64,000 nucleotides of DNA from CAVQGZ01 sp963712175 (GTDB taxonomy: Bacteria; Actinomycetota; Actinomycetes; Jiangellales; Jiangellaceae), in NCBI GenBank assembly GCA_963712175.1, contig CAVQGZ010000004.1:1021325-1085324 (forward strand), given 5' to 3'. Positions 9,201 to 17,138 of the stretch are shown here, piece after piece; positions within the stretch are counted from its first letter, which is position 1, and each line of letters opens with the position of its first letter. Made by a program: the position numbers and the translations under genes. Under the pieces are notes generated by a model. The model was not told the DNA's origin. It saw nothing but the letters and a program-made list of their open reading frames with translations, and did no database searches.

Positions 9201-10001
9201 GGATGGCAGGTGCTCACGCAGCGCATCAGCGGTGTCGCGGATCTCGCGTTCCCCGGACAGGAACACCAGCACGTCGCCCATCGGTTCATGAGCCAGCTCG
9301 TCGACAGCGTCGATGACCGCTTGGGTCTGGTCGCGCTCGTCGTCGGGGTCGTCGTGACCAGGGCCGAAGGGGCGGTAGCGAACCTGCACGGGGTAGGTGC
9401 GCCCGGACACCTCGACGACCGGCACGTGGCGGCCCAGCGCAGCGGCGAAGTGGTCGGCGAAACGCTGCGGGTCGATCGTGGCCGAGGTGATCAGGACGCG
9501 AAGATCGGGCCGCCGGGGAAGGATCTCGGCGAGGTAGCCGAGCAGGAAGTCGATGGTGAGGCTGCGTTCGTGCGCCTCGTCGATGATGACGACGTCGTAG
9601 CGGCGCAGGAGTCGGTCCCGCGAGATCTCCGCGAGCAGGATGCCGTCGGTCATGAGCGTCAGGCGAGTGTCGCGCGACGTCCGGTCGCCGAACCGGACGC
9701 GAGAGCCGACGAGCGCTCCGGGAGTCGTGCCCACCTCCTCGGCGATGCGGTCGGCGACGGTGCGTGCCGCCAGACGGCGGGGCTGGGTGTGGGCGATGCG
9801 ACCGCGGCCTGGACGAGGACCGTCGTTGCGCTCGTCCAGCATGGCCAGGGCGATCTTGGGCAGCTGGGTCGTCTTGCCCGATCCCGTCTCTCCCGCAACG
9901 ACGACGACCTGGTTCTCGCGCATGGCAACGGCGATGTCGTCAGCCCGTGCGGCGATGGGGAGATCAACCGGAATGGTGAGATCGACCAGGGTGGCAGGCA
10001 T
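6231..10001 (-). CDS. hrpA: ATP-dependent RNA helicase HrpA
   Basis: A 1,256-residue DEAH-box helicase, the usual length for HrpA. Motif I GETGSGKT is at residues 37-44, motif II is IIDEAHERS, motif III SATID, motif VI QRKGRCGR. The helicase-associated domain, OB fold and the long C-terminal DUF3418 region follow. In Escherichia coli, HrpA resolves stalled ribosomes and processes fimbrial mRNA. The ATG at 10,001 has AGGAG four bases upstream. It is divergent from the antiporter by 23 bases. Confidence 0.95.
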   Translation of the reverse strand: MPATLVDLTIPVDLPIAARADDIAVAMRENQVVVVAGETGSGKTTQLPKIALAMLDERNDGPRPGRGRIAHTQPRRLAARTVADRIAEEVGTTPGALVGSRVRFGDRTSRDTRLTLMTDGILLAEISRDRLLRRYDVVIIDEAHERSLTIDFLLGYLAEILPRRPDLRVLITSATIDPQRFADHFAAALGRHVPVVEVSGRTYPVQVRYRPFGPGHDDPDDERDQTQAVIDAVDELAHEPMGDVLVFLSGEREIRDTADALREHLPSTTDVLPLYGRLSTAEQHRVFAPHGARRVVLATNVAETSLTVPGIRYVVDAGTARISRYSMRTKVQRLPIEPVSQASADQRKGRCGRVADGVCLRLYTEADYLDRPRFTEPEILRTNLAAVILQMAALGLGDLEAFPFIDPPDRRNLRDGIGLLDELGALDQAAATTGLTDIGRRLARLPVDPRLGRMVLEAARFGCVQEVLVIAAALSIQDPRERPFEKRDEASLAHRRFADSSSDLITYLNLWAYLQDKQRELSGAAFRRMCRAEYLHFLRIREWQDLVTQLRRACRELGIEVPARPNLRADAGERADPDRVHQALLAGLLSHVGTWDADKRDYTGARNARFAINPGSVLAKKPPRWVMAGELVETTRVWARDAARIDPSWIESIAPHHLLRRSYSEPRWERRRGSVVATEKVTLYGIPVVAGRTVGYSRVDPALSRELFIRHALVEGDWETRHRFFDSNAATLAELSAAEERTRRRDVRIDDEGLFALYDARLPATVVSARHFDSWWKKRRRSDPELLTFTREQLARPQTDAVDPRAFPDHWRAGDLVLPVSYRFEPGTDDDGVTVTVELSVLNRLDAAAFTWQVPGLRSELVQAMIRALPKALRRSFVPAPDYAAAVVERLGPPRGALSEAVAAALTSFGGPVVRSGDIDLDKVPPFLRALVRVVDDSGRVVGEGRDLSRLQEVLAPRTRAAVAEAAPSIERTGLTTWSVGTVPGTITVQRAGGQVKGFPALVDEGDGVALRVMATPEEQRRAMARGVRRLLLLDVASPVRAVVRRLDARTKLALSHNPYASVPALLDDAVVAAVDDRVARSGGLPWDETAYGRVREGVRAHLEDDTLWVVQRVGDLLAVAHEVTLRAAALDRASLLREDLEVQMEGIVTDGFVSRVGRGRLADISRYLRAMSRRLDVAPTDPVRDAQRMTQVHEVEDAYLEVVESLPPARRGDADVDEVRWMLEELRVSVFAQHLKTPRPVSPKRIRTALAELSP

Positions 10002-10009
10002 AGGGCTCC

Positions 10010-10016
10010 TAGTATC
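10010..10016. promoter_or_regulatory. Overlapping symmetric -10 elements of hrpA and the antiporter
   Basis: The 23-base gap between two divergent start codons contains TAGTATC. Read forward it gives TAGTAT (10,010-10,015), nine bases before the ATG at 10,025. Read in reverse it gives GATACT (10,016-10,011), nine bases before the ATG at 10,001. The two promoters therefore share one AT-rich element and cannot be opened independently. Confidence 0.55.
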
Positions 10017-10024
10017 GAACCACC

Positions 10025-12031
10025 ATGCCGTGGGTGACGCAGGACGTCGAGGCGGGGCTTGCCGAGCTCCTGCCCACGGCGCTGCTCGAGATGTCGGTGC
10101 TGCTCGGAGCCGCCGTCATCGTCGGGCTGCTCGCCCAACGTCTGCGGCTCCCGCTCACTGTGGTGCTCGCGGTGGCGGGGATCGTCGCAACCCAGCTGGG
10201 ACTCGACCTCGCCCTCGTCGAGGTGCTCAGTGGCGACGGGTTCCGTGAGCTGCTCGTCAACCTCTTCCTGCCGGTTCTGGTCTTCGAGGCGGCGCTGGGG
10301 CTCTCCACCCGTGAGTTCATGCGCAATCTCGTGGCCATCACGGCGTTGGCCACCGTGGCGCTGCTCATCTCGACGGCTCTCGTCGGGACCAGCCTGGTGG
10401 CCACCCTGGCAGTTCCACTCGCTGCTGCTCTGCTGTTCGGTGCGCTCATCTCGGCCACCGACCCCGTGGCCGTCGTGGCGGTCTTCCGCGAGCTCGGCGT
10501 CTCGCGTCGTCTGCTGACCCTCGTCGAGGGTGAGAGCCTGCTCAACGATGGCGTCGCCATCGTTCTCTACAACATCCTGCTGGCCATCGCCCTCGGGACA
10601 GCCAGCCTGCGGGTCGGTCCGGCGGTCGGCGAGTTCCTCCTGGTCGCCGCTGGAGGTGTGCTGATCGGGGCCGTGGTTGGGTTCGCCGCCGTGATGCTGC
10701 TGCCGAGGCTCTCCCGGCTCCCGGCGGCTGCGATGTCGGTCGCGGTGGCGTTCGGCTCGTTCGTGCTCGCCGAGTCCCTCGGCGTTTCCGGCGTGATGGC
10801 CACTGTCGCCGCGGGAATCGCCGTCGGCGGGATGCTCGAGAGCCGGGCGAGCCGCAGCGTGCGCGACCTGCTTCACGAGCTGTGGGAGTCGCTGGGCTTC
10901 ATCGCCAACGCCCTGCTGTTCCTGTTCATCGGCCTGGTTCTCGACCTCGACCTGATCCTGGACAACCTCGGAGCGATCGCCATCGCTCTGCTGGCGGTGC
11001 TCGTCGCCCGGCCACTGGCCGTCGTCCCCGTCGTGGCCTTCCTGGAACGCTTCGCCCACATCCCCCGGGTCGGCAACCGCAGCACCGTCGTGGTCGTCTG
11101 GGGTGGTCTGCGAGGCGGGGTGGCCCTGGCTCTGGCCCTGGCCCTCCCCGCGGAGCTCGCGCAGCGCGATCTGTTCATCGCGATGGCCGCTGGGGTGGTG
11201 CTCGGCACACTGCTCATCAACGCGACGACGCTCCCCTTCGTCCTGCACTACCTTCGCCTGGACGTACCGCGGCGATCGGACGAGCACCTCGTGGCCCTGG
11301 CACGGCTGCTGGCCGTGCGCGTCGCCCGGGAACGACTCGAGGAGCTCGGTCTGCAGGACGACCTCGTCTCGGCCCACCTCGATGTCGCCGAGGTCGACGC
11401 GCACGAGCAGCTCGAGGTCGCGAACCTCGAGCAGTACGAGCAGGTCGAGGCACTGGTGATGCGCGGTCTGCACATCGAGCGCGAGACCTACCAGGGTCTG
11501 GGGGACGCCGGCCTGCTCCGTCCGATCGCAACCCGAACGCTCCTGTACGAGATCGACGGCGAGATCGACGAGGCCCACCGCGGCGAACTGAAGGTCGACG
11601 TGGCGCGGCGGTCGAACCTGCCCTGGTACGCCCGCGCCCACCGCCGGGTGCTGACGATGCTCCCCGAGCCCTTCGGCGAGGACATGCGCGACGTGCGCTA
11701 CGCCGAGCTCAGCGCTCGCCAGCTGGCCGCCCGACGGGCCGCCGACGAGCTCAGCCGCTTCCGTGACCTGCCTGGCGTCGACGAAGACCTGGTCCTGGAG
11801 GCCCGATCGGTGTTCGACCACTGGGAGAACAAGGCTCGTGTCCGCCTGACCGACATGGAGGAACGAGCCGGGGTGGACGTACGGGTGATGCACCGCCGCC
11901 AGGCCCGCGCCCTCACGAAGATCGCCGCCGTCGGCGCCCTGCGTGACCTCGCAGCCGTGGGCATCGTGTCCAACGCGGTGGCCGAGCAGGCAGCGACGCG
12001 GGTGGAGCAGGAGATCGAGTCCGCCGGCTGA
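10025..12031 (+). CDS. CPA1-type Na+/H+ (cation:proton) antiporter
   Basis: A 668-residue protein: about 12 transmembrane helices over residues 20-410, then a 250-residue cytoplasmic tail rich in charged helices. Ion-site motifs of the CPA1 family are present: ISATDPVAVVAVFRELG and VEGESLLNDGVAIVLYN (the ND pair of electroneutral exchangers), and VVWGGLRGGVALALALALP. It exchanges cytoplasmic Na+ or K+ for protons, likely for pH or salt homeostasis. The last codons and stop lie in a hairpin shared with the convergent GTPase gene. Confidence 0.93.
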   Translation: MPWVTQDVEAGLAELLPTALLEMSVLLGAAVIVGLLAQRLRLPLTVVLAVAGIVATQLGLDLALVEVLSGDGFRELLVNLFLPVLVFEAALGLSTREFMRNLVAITALATVALLISTALVGTSLVATLAVPLAAALLFGALISATDPVAVVAVFRELGVSRRLLTLVEGESLLNDGVAIVLYNILLAIALGTASLRVGPAVGEFLLVAAGGVLIGAVVGFAAVMLLPRLSRLPAAAMSVAVAFGSFVLAESLGVSGVMATVAAGIAVGGMLESRASRSVRDLLHELWESLGFIANALLFLFIGLVLDLDLILDNLGAIAIALLAVLVARPLAVVPVVAFLERFAHIPRVGNRSTVVVVWGGLRGGVALALALALPAELAQRDLFIAMAAGVVLGTLLINATTLPFVLHYLRLDVPRRSDEHLVALARLLAVRVARERLEELGLQDDLVSAHLDVAEVDAHEQLEVANLEQYEQVEALVMRGLHIERETYQGLGDAGLLRPIATRTLLYEIDGEIDEAHRGELKVDVARRSNLPWYARAHRRVLTMLPEPFGEDMRDVRYAELSARQLAARRAADELSRFRDLPGVDEDLVLEARSVFDHWENKARVRLTDMEERAGVDVRVMHRRQARALTKIAAVGALRDLAAVGIVSNAVAEQAATRVEQEIESAG

Positions 12032-12049
12032 GCCGAGGCTCAGCCGGCG
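12022..12049. terminator. Bidirectional hairpin between antiporter and GTPase genes
   Basis: A perfect 13-base inverted repeat (12,022-12,034 with 12,037-12,049; arms CGCCGGCTGAGCC and GGCTCAGCCGGCG) separated by GA. Both stop codons, TGA at 12,029-12,031 and the minus-strand stop at 12,042-12,040, lie inside the stem. There is no U tract, as in many actinobacterial terminators. Confidence 0.7.
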
Positions 12050-13176
12050 CCCGTCAGGCTGCGTCGCGCCGAGTCCTTGAACTCGCTCATGAACAGGGTT
12101 CGGATGGCGTCGCTGTCCAGCGCCCCGTCCACACCCATCAGGCCTCCCTTGGCGAGCCGGATGCACACGACGGTCCAGGCTTGACCCATCGACCAGGTGA
12201 ACGTGGAAGCGATGCTCGCGCTGATCGCCCCGCCGACCATGCTGCCGACACCGGGGATCATCTTCAGCAGGTTCGACACCGCGCTGCGGCCCGCCGTCGT
12301 GGCGGCGGCCGTCGCCGCCAGCGACGCAGTCACGGCGCGGTCAAGGTTGATGTCGTAGATGTGGGAGATGCTGGCCATCATCGTGAGCTGGATCGGCACG
12401 AGGATCGCGGCGTCGGAGAAGGGGATCGGGGTGGCCCCGGCCGCGGCCGCAGCCGTCGACGCGATGTCGATCGATCGCTTGGCCTCGGCCCTCTTGCGAC
12501 TGAAGTCGATCTGCTGGGCCGCTACGAGAGCCTGCTGGACTCCCTGGGGAGCGACCTGAAAGGTGGCATCGAGAACGTCCTGAAGCCCGTGGGCGTCGAA
12601 CCCGGCGAACTCGTCGGACCTCGCGTAGGTCATGAAGGGGACACCGCCGGAGATCGGCAGGTCGAGGTCGCGGATCTCATCGGCAAGTCGGACCGCATCC
12701 GGGTGGTAGTCGTCCTTGCGCTTGGGTACCTGGGTGAGGACGAGCAGGACAGGCAGCCCGAGGTCGTCCAGGGCGCGGATGAACTCGGCCTCGGTCTCCT
12801 CGAACCGTCGGTCGCTGGCCCGGACGCAGTACCAGGCGACGTGCACCTGCTCGGAGAGGTCGAGTCGACGCATCTTGCGGACGTAGCTCTTGAGGTCGTC
12901 CAGGATCACCTCGTTGTCCTGACCGATCTCCAGCCCGCGGGTGTCGAGAACGCCGAAGTGCCCGGAGTGATGCATGTACAGGTGGCTGTCGCGCGTGACC
13001 GGCTCACCGATCCCGGTCTCGGCCAGGTCCTCGCCGAAGATGGCGTTGATCAGCGTGGACTTGCCCACGCCGGTCTTGCCGAAGATCGCGAGGTTGAAGC
13101 GGCCGATCCGCTCCGCCTGCTCGTCGAACTTCGCCGCGAACTGCCGTCGGAACCAGTCGCTCGACCCCTGTGCCAT
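12040..13176 (-). CDS. Membrane-associated GTPase with DUF697-like hydrophobic C-terminus
   Basis: A 378-residue protein. The G1 motif GKTGVGKS (33-40), G2 region around EPVTRDSH and G3 DTRG are clear. The G4 motif is unusual: TQVPKRKD in place of NKxD/TKxD. The C-terminal 170 residues hold glycine/alanine-rich hydrophobic helices (AAAAAGATPIPFSDAAILV) as in DUF697/YcjF-type proteins, which associate with membranes. The role is unknown. The ATG at 13,176 is chosen because the coding bias ends there and TTCGAT (13,188-13,183) ends six bases upstream; upstream codons are shadow of the divergent gene. Confidence 0.85.
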   Translation of the reverse strand: MAQGSSDWFRRQFAAKFDEQAERIGRFNLAIFGKTGVGKSTLINAIFGEDLAETGIGEPVTRDSHLYMHHSGHFGVLDTRGLEIGQDNEVILDDLKSYVRKMRRLDLSEQVHVAWYCVRASDRRFEETEAEFIRALDDLGLPVLLVLTQVPKRKDDYHPDAVRLADEIRDLDLPISGGVPFMTYARSDEFAGFDAHGLQDVLDATFQVAPQGVQQALVAAQQIDFSRKRAEAKRSIDIASTAAAAAGATPIPFSDAAILVPIQLTMMASISHIYDINLDRAVTASLAATAAATTAGRSAVSNLLKMIPGVGSMVGGAISASIASTFTWSMGQAWTVVCIRLAKGGLMGVDGALDSDAIRTLFMSEFKDSARRSLTGAG

Positions 13177-13218
13177 GCCCCTATCGAAGCACTTGTGCCC
13201 ACCGCCTAGGGTCGCCGC

Positions 13219-14737
13219 GTGCCCCACGAGGACTACGACACCATCGTCGTCGGCAGCGGGTTCGGCGGCGCGGTGGCCGCGCTGCGCAGGGCACAGGCCG
13301 GGCGCAGGGTGCTGGTGGTCGAGATGGGTCGGCGCGTGTCTCCTGCCGACATGCGAGCCGGAGCACGCTCGTCGCGAGCGCTGCTGTGGGCGCCCCGCAG
13401 CGGTCTGCACGGCTACTTCCGCCAGACTCTGCTGCCGCACGTCTTCGCCCTCAGCGGCGTGGGCGTCGGCGGCGGAAGCCTCGTGTACGCGGCGGTGCTG
13501 CTCGAACCGGCCGACACCGTCTTCGCGGACCCCTCGTGGGGCGGCGCCGACTGGCCCGCCGAGCTCGCCCCACACTTTCGGACCGCAGCTGCCATGCTCG
13601 GGCGGACCACCAACCCGACGTTCGGCGCCCAGGACGAGTGGCTGCGCGCCGCTGCACGCCGCCTCGACGTCCTGGACACCTTCGGGCCGACTCCTCAGGG
13701 CATCGACTTCGACGCCTGCACCTCCTGCGGGGCCTGCCTCACCGGGTGCGACGTCGGGGCGAAGAACTCCGTCGACCGCACCTACCTCGCAGCGGCCGAG
13801 GAGCTCGGCGCGCAGGTCGTGGCGCAGCGCCGGGTCACCCGTCTCACGCCGGCTCCCGGCGGCGGCTACGTCGTCGACGCGGTGGACTCGTTCCGGCGCC
13901 GCTCGCGCCACAGCTGGGCCGCGCGGGAGGTCGTCCTGGCTGCGGGGGTGCTCGGGACCAACGAGCTGCTCCTGGCCTGCCGCGACCGCCACCGCACGCT
14001 GCCGGCCCTGTCCCCCGCGCTGGGTAGGCGCGTGCGCACCAACAGCGAGGCCTTCACGGTGATCCTGCAGCCGGACACCAGGGTGGATGCAAGCCTGGGC
14101 CCGGCGATCTCCAGCGACTTCTGGTTCGACGAGACCACCCATGTCACGAACAACCGGGTACCGCCTTCCTACGGCTACCTGCGCCCGTTCATGAGCCCGC
14201 TGGTCGACGACGAGTCGCGAGGAGCCCGGCTGCGCAGCGCCGCACGCGAGGCGGCCCGAGACCCTCGGGGGCTGCTGGAGGCCGTCACGGCGCAGGGACT
14301 GGCACCGTCGCCTGACCCTGCTGACGGTGATGCAGGCCCAGGACAATGCGATCGAGCTCGTCTACCGGCGACGGGCCGGCCGGTGGGGGCTCACGTCCCG
14401 GCGACCTGCCCAGGAAGCACCCGCACCGGCCCACCTTCGGCAAGCCAACGACGCCGCCCGGGCGGTTGCCGAGGCCAGCGGCGGACGGGCGTTCGGTATC
14501 TGGCTGGACAGCCTGCTCGGCCGCTCGGCTACCGCTCACATCCTCGGTGGCGCGGTCGTCGGTGTCGACCCGGCCCGCTCCGTCGTCTCGATCGACCACG
14601 AGGTGCACGGCTATCCCGGGCTCTATGTCGTCGACGGCTCGGCAGTACCCGCAAACATCGGTGTGAACCCCAGCCTGACGATCACCGCGATGGCCGAGCG
14701 GGCCATGGCCCGTCTGACCGCGAGGGAGCAGCAATGA
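13219..14737 (+). pseudogene. GMC oxidoreductase (cholesterol-oxidase-like), split by a frameshift near 14,300
   Basis: The first 360 or so residues carry the FAD motif VVGSGFGGAVAALRRAQAG and the cysteine cluster CTSCGACLTGCDVGAKNS typical of the choline/cholesterol-oxidase-like GMC subfamily. Around 14,297-14,306 the reading continues one base later: the C-terminal domain (LTLLTVMQAQDNAIEL to VDGSAVPANIGVNPSLTITA) is intact in that frame up to the TGA at 14,735-14,737. Removing one G at 14,301-14,302 would give a 505-residue protein of normal length. The GTG start is preceded by TAGGGT (13,207-13,212) with a six-base spacer. Either a recent inactivation or an assembly error. Confidence 0.85.
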
Positions 14738-15261
14738 CCCCCTTCGAGCTCACCGACGGCGTTGTTCTTCTCGCCGCACCCACCGCAGACGAGGTGGCCA
14801 GGATCACCGAGCTCTGCCAGGACCCGGACGTGCAGCGCTGGACGCTGATGCCCTCCCCCTACCGAAGGTCGGACGCCGAGGACTTCCTGGACCAGGTCGT
14901 CGCCCCGGGTTGGGCCGAGGGCCGGTTGGGCACCTGGGGCATCAGGGACCCGCACAGCAGAGCGCTGCAGGGAATGGTGGGGATCGACCTCACCGGTGAC
15001 GGTGAGATCGGCTACTGGATGGGCGCCGAGCACCGCGGGCAGGGCCGCGCGACCCGTGCTTGTCGGCTCGCCGTGCAGGCGGCCTTCGACAGCGGCGTCG
15101 ACCATGTGCGATGGGTGGCCATAGCCGGCAACCACGCATCCCGACGAGTCGCGGAGGGAATCGGTGTGCGCGTCGAGGGCCAGGTTCGGCGCCTGGTCGA
15201 GCAGCGCGGCACCTGGCGAGACGGCTGGATCGGGACGCTGCTGCGCGAGGAGGTGCGCTGA
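14734..15261 (+). CDS. RimJ/RimL-type GNAT acetyltransferase
   Basis: A 175-residue enzyme with the RimJ/L layout: an N-terminal segment on substrate loading (DPDVQRWTLMPSPYRRSDAEDF), GEIGYWMGAEHRGQGRATRA as the core strand and acetyl-CoA loop, then VRWVAIAGNHASRRVAEGIGV. It probably acetylates an amine or protein N-terminus. Its ATG overlaps the GMC stop (ATGA), so translation is coupled to the restored GMC reading frame; this argues that the GMC gene was functional in the recent past. Confidence 0.88.
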   Translation: MTPFELTDGVVLLAAPTADEVARITELCQDPDVQRWTLMPSPYRRSDAEDFLDQVVAPGWAEGRLGTWGIRDPHSRALQGMVGIDLTGDGEIGYWMGAEHRGQGRATRACRLAVQAAFDSGVDHVRWVAIAGNHASRRVAEGIGVRVEGQVRRLVEQRGTWRDGWIGTLLREEVR

Positions 15262-15282
15262 CGCAGCCGCGCGGCAGCGCCG

Positions 15283-16020
15283 CTACGCGGGAAGTGCTGG
15301 GGGCCGCCACTGCGCCGGGTCGCTCGTGATCACCATGGTCCGCGCTCCGTCCACGACACGTTCGCTGTCCACCGCACCCGCGTCGGCCGCTCGGCCGATC
15401 GTGCGGTAGTAGCGCGCAGCGAGGGCGTCCTGACGTCGACGCGCCCAGCCGGCGTTGGCGTCACCGACAGCGTCGCGCACCGTCGAGCCGGCAGCCCAGC
15501 CGCGCAGCATGCGCGGCAGGCTGGTCACGCCGTCGGCGTAGATCTGGCGCGACCCGACCGCGACGCAGAACCCTGCCCGCATCCACGCGTCGGTGTGCCA
15601 CATGCCGTAGCAGGCGGTCGAGAACACGGCGCGCAGCCGGCGTCGCTGGTGGGTGGTCAGCGCGCGCACGACGGCCACCGCGACCTCGTCGGCGTCGACC
15701 GGGCCGTCGACGAACCACAGTCGGCGCGACGTCCCGTGCGGGTTGACGACGAGATCGACGGCACGCACCTGCGGATGGGCGCTCGCCGCGGAGAGGGCCG
15801 CGACAAGCCCGTCCATGGTCGCGTGCGGCCCGCGCAGCAGAAGTCGCGTGCGGTAGACCTGGCGCAGGTGGCGCCGCACCATGCGCTCGGCTCCCCACTC
15901 GATCGGTCGGTACAACACCTGCTCACGGGCGCTACCCGGGGTCAGCAACGTGACCAGCTGGACGAGTACCCGCTCGCGGCGCTGCACCGGCGACGGCACG
16001 CCGGCCGGGACACTCTCCAC
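15283..16020 (-). CDS. Unknown protein with a His-Gly / Ala-Cys pair resembling clan CD peptidases
   Basis: A 245-residue soluble protein. After an N-terminal region of about 90 residues comes a hydrophobic strand ending VVNPHGT, and 42 residues later a second strand ending VFSTACYG. A His-Gly dipeptide after one beta strand and Ala-Cys after the next is the catalytic arrangement of caspase-like (clan CD) folds. The stretch GFCVAVGSRQIYADG follows. I cannot name a family. The GTG at 16,020 is chosen since TAGCCT (16,033-16,028) ends seven bases upstream; an alternative start at 16,077 would overlap the neighbouring promoter. Confidence 0.6.
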   Translation of the reverse strand: MESVPAGVPSPVQRRERVLVQLVTLLTPGSAREQVLYRPIEWGAERMVRRHLRQVYRTRLLLRGPHATMDGLVAALSAASAHPQVRAVDLVVNPHGTSRRLWFVDGPVDADEVAVAVVRALTTHQRRRLRAVFSTACYGMWHTDAWMRAGFCVAVGSRQIYADGVTSLPRMLRGWAAGSTVRDAVGDANAGWARRRQDALAARYYRTIGRAADAGAVDSERVVDGARTMVITSDPAQWRPPALPA

Positions 16021-16027
16021 GGCTAGC

Positions 16028-16099
16028 AGGCTAGGTCGACCCGGGCGCGTCCGCGGGCCGACGGGCCGACGCGCCACCGCCGCGGGTACGCCCTAGCGT
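16028..16099. promoter_or_regulatory. Divergent leaderless promoters (clan-CD-like gene and DUF309 gene)
   Basis: TAGCCT on the minus strand (16,033-16,028) ends seven bases before the GTG at 16,020. TAGCGT on the plus strand (16,094-16,099) ends six bases before the GTG at 16,106. No Shine-Dalgarno sequence is seen at either start. Confidence 0.65.
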
Positions 16100-16105
16100 G
16101 GGCGG

Positions 16106-16552
16106 GTGACTGCCCGACCCCGCGACCGCGACGCGTCGGGACGCGCGCAGCAGGCGCGCCCGCGCGATGCCTTGGGGCGTCCCCTGCCGTACGGCTCGGT
16201 GGGGGTTGAGCCGGTGTCGGACGAGCCCCTGCCGCCTCTCGACACCATCGCCGCCGCGACGCGGCTGCTCCAGCAGGGCCGACCCTTCTCGGCCCACGAG
16301 GTCTTCGAGGCACGGTGGAAGGCCTGCCCGGATGCCGAGCGCGACCTCTGGCAGGGCCTCGCCCAGCTGTGCGTCGCGATCACGCACGCGAGGCGGGGCA
16401 ACCGCAGCGGGGCCCGTCGACTCGCCGACCGCGGTGCCGGGCGGCTCCGCGACTATGCGCGCTCCAACGGTCCGCAGTACGGGCTGGACCTGCAGGCGTG
16501 GGCCAGCAGCGCTCAGGCTGCGGTCGAGACGGCCACACCGACCGAGAGGTAG
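16106..16552 (+). CDS. DUF309 domain-containing protein
   Basis: A 148-residue protein. Residues 50-130 match DUF309: LLQQGRPFSAHEVFEARW, then a helix DLWQGLAQLCVAITHARRGN and GARRLADRGAGRLRDY. The family is small, helical and of unknown function; the conserved H-E-x-x-E-x-x-W motif is present as HEVFEARW. A 40-residue basic, proline-rich N-terminal extension precedes the domain. The last 40 bases overlap the convergent methyltransferase. Confidence 0.85.
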   Translation: MTARPRDRDASGRAQQARPRDALGRPLPYGSVGVEPVSDEPLPPLDTIAAATRLLQQGRPFSAHEVFEARWKACPDAERDLWQGLAQLCVAITHARRGNRSGARRLADRGAGRLRDYARSNGPQYGLDLQAWASSAQAAVETATPTER

Positions 16553-17136
16553 TTCCACGGGGCGCGCATGCCGACGTAGCGCGACTCGAGGTCGCCTATC
16601 TCGAAACCGGCCGAGCGCACCAGCGTCGCGGGGTCTCGGGTGAGGTGGCACCCGTCGGCGAAGAGCTTCTGCGCCGGTTCCAGGGTTCGTTGGACGCGAG
16701 CCATCGAGGGCTCGGGAGCCAGCCCGTGCTCGAGGAAGTGGAAGACCCCACCGGGGCGGAGGACGCGCCGTAGCTCGGCGAGAGCCGCCTCGACGTCCGG
16801 GATCGTGCACAGCGTGAACGTCGACAGCGCGCCGTCGCAGGATCCGTCGGGCAGCGGCAGCCGTGCTCCGTCGAGGCCGACATGACGGACCTCGGCGTGG
16901 GAGTCGGCGATCCTGTCCTGAGCCAGCCGACGGGCCCGCAGCGCTGGCTCGACGGCGTAGACGAGGCTCACGTCGTCGGGGTAGTGGGGGACGTTGAGAC
17001 CCGAGCCGAAACCGATCTCCACGACCCTGCCCGACAGCCCGTCGGTCGTGCGCTCGCGCCACCGCTCCCAGCCGGGACCGCTCAGCAGCATGTCGACCAG
17101 GTGTGGCAGCACGTGCTGCCGGTACAGCCCCAGCAC
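16513..17136 (-). CDS. Class I SAM-dependent methyltransferase
   Basis: A 207-residue methyltransferase. Motif I is VVEIGFGSGLNVPHY, motif II VYAVEPALRARR, motif IV region GALSTFTLCTIPD, followed by ELRRVLRPGGVFHFLEHG. It resembles the UbiE/METTL7-like group that methylates small hydrophobic or thiol substrates. It starts at a GTG two bases after the stop of the AAR-like gene, so the two are one transcript. The alternative of a longer N-terminus is excluded by the in-frame shadow of the upstream gene. Confidence 0.88.
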   Translation of the reverse strand: MLGLYRQHVLPHLVDMLLSGPGWERWRERTTDGLSGRVVEIGFGSGLNVPHYPDDVSLVYAVEPALRARRLAQDRIADSHAEVRHVGLDGARLPLPDGSCDGALSTFTLCTIPDVEAALAELRRVLRPGGVFHFLEHGLAPEPSMARVQRTLEPAQKLFADGCHLTRDPATLVRSAGFEIGDLESRYVGMRAPWNYLSVGVAVSTAA

Positions 17137-17138
17137 GT

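Noticed and set aside
6636..10037. Several long plus-strand frames opposite hrpA
   Set aside because: Shadows: the minus-strand helicase motifs are all intact and the plus-strand products have no recognisable domain or start signals.
9659..12166. Very long antisense frame of more than 800 codons opposite the antiporter and hrpA start
   Set aside because: It lies fully opposite two well-supported genes; its residues are low-complexity His/Gln/Asp/Glu/Arg from reversed GC-rich codons.
14300..14330. Programmed frameshift in the GMC gene
   Set aside because: No slippery heptamer or strong downstream structure was seen at the shift site; an indel or assembly error explains it better.
13177..14346. 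Long N-terminal extension of the GTPase gene through the GMC gene
   Set aside because: The upstream part is antisense to the oxidoreductase, and the promoter element and ATG at 13,176 mark the true start.
15271..15283. Weak hairpin (GCGGC-AGC-GCCGC) between the GNAT and clan-CD-like genes as terminator
   Set aside because: Five-bp stem in very GC-rich DNA, likely to occur by chance; not listed as a feature.
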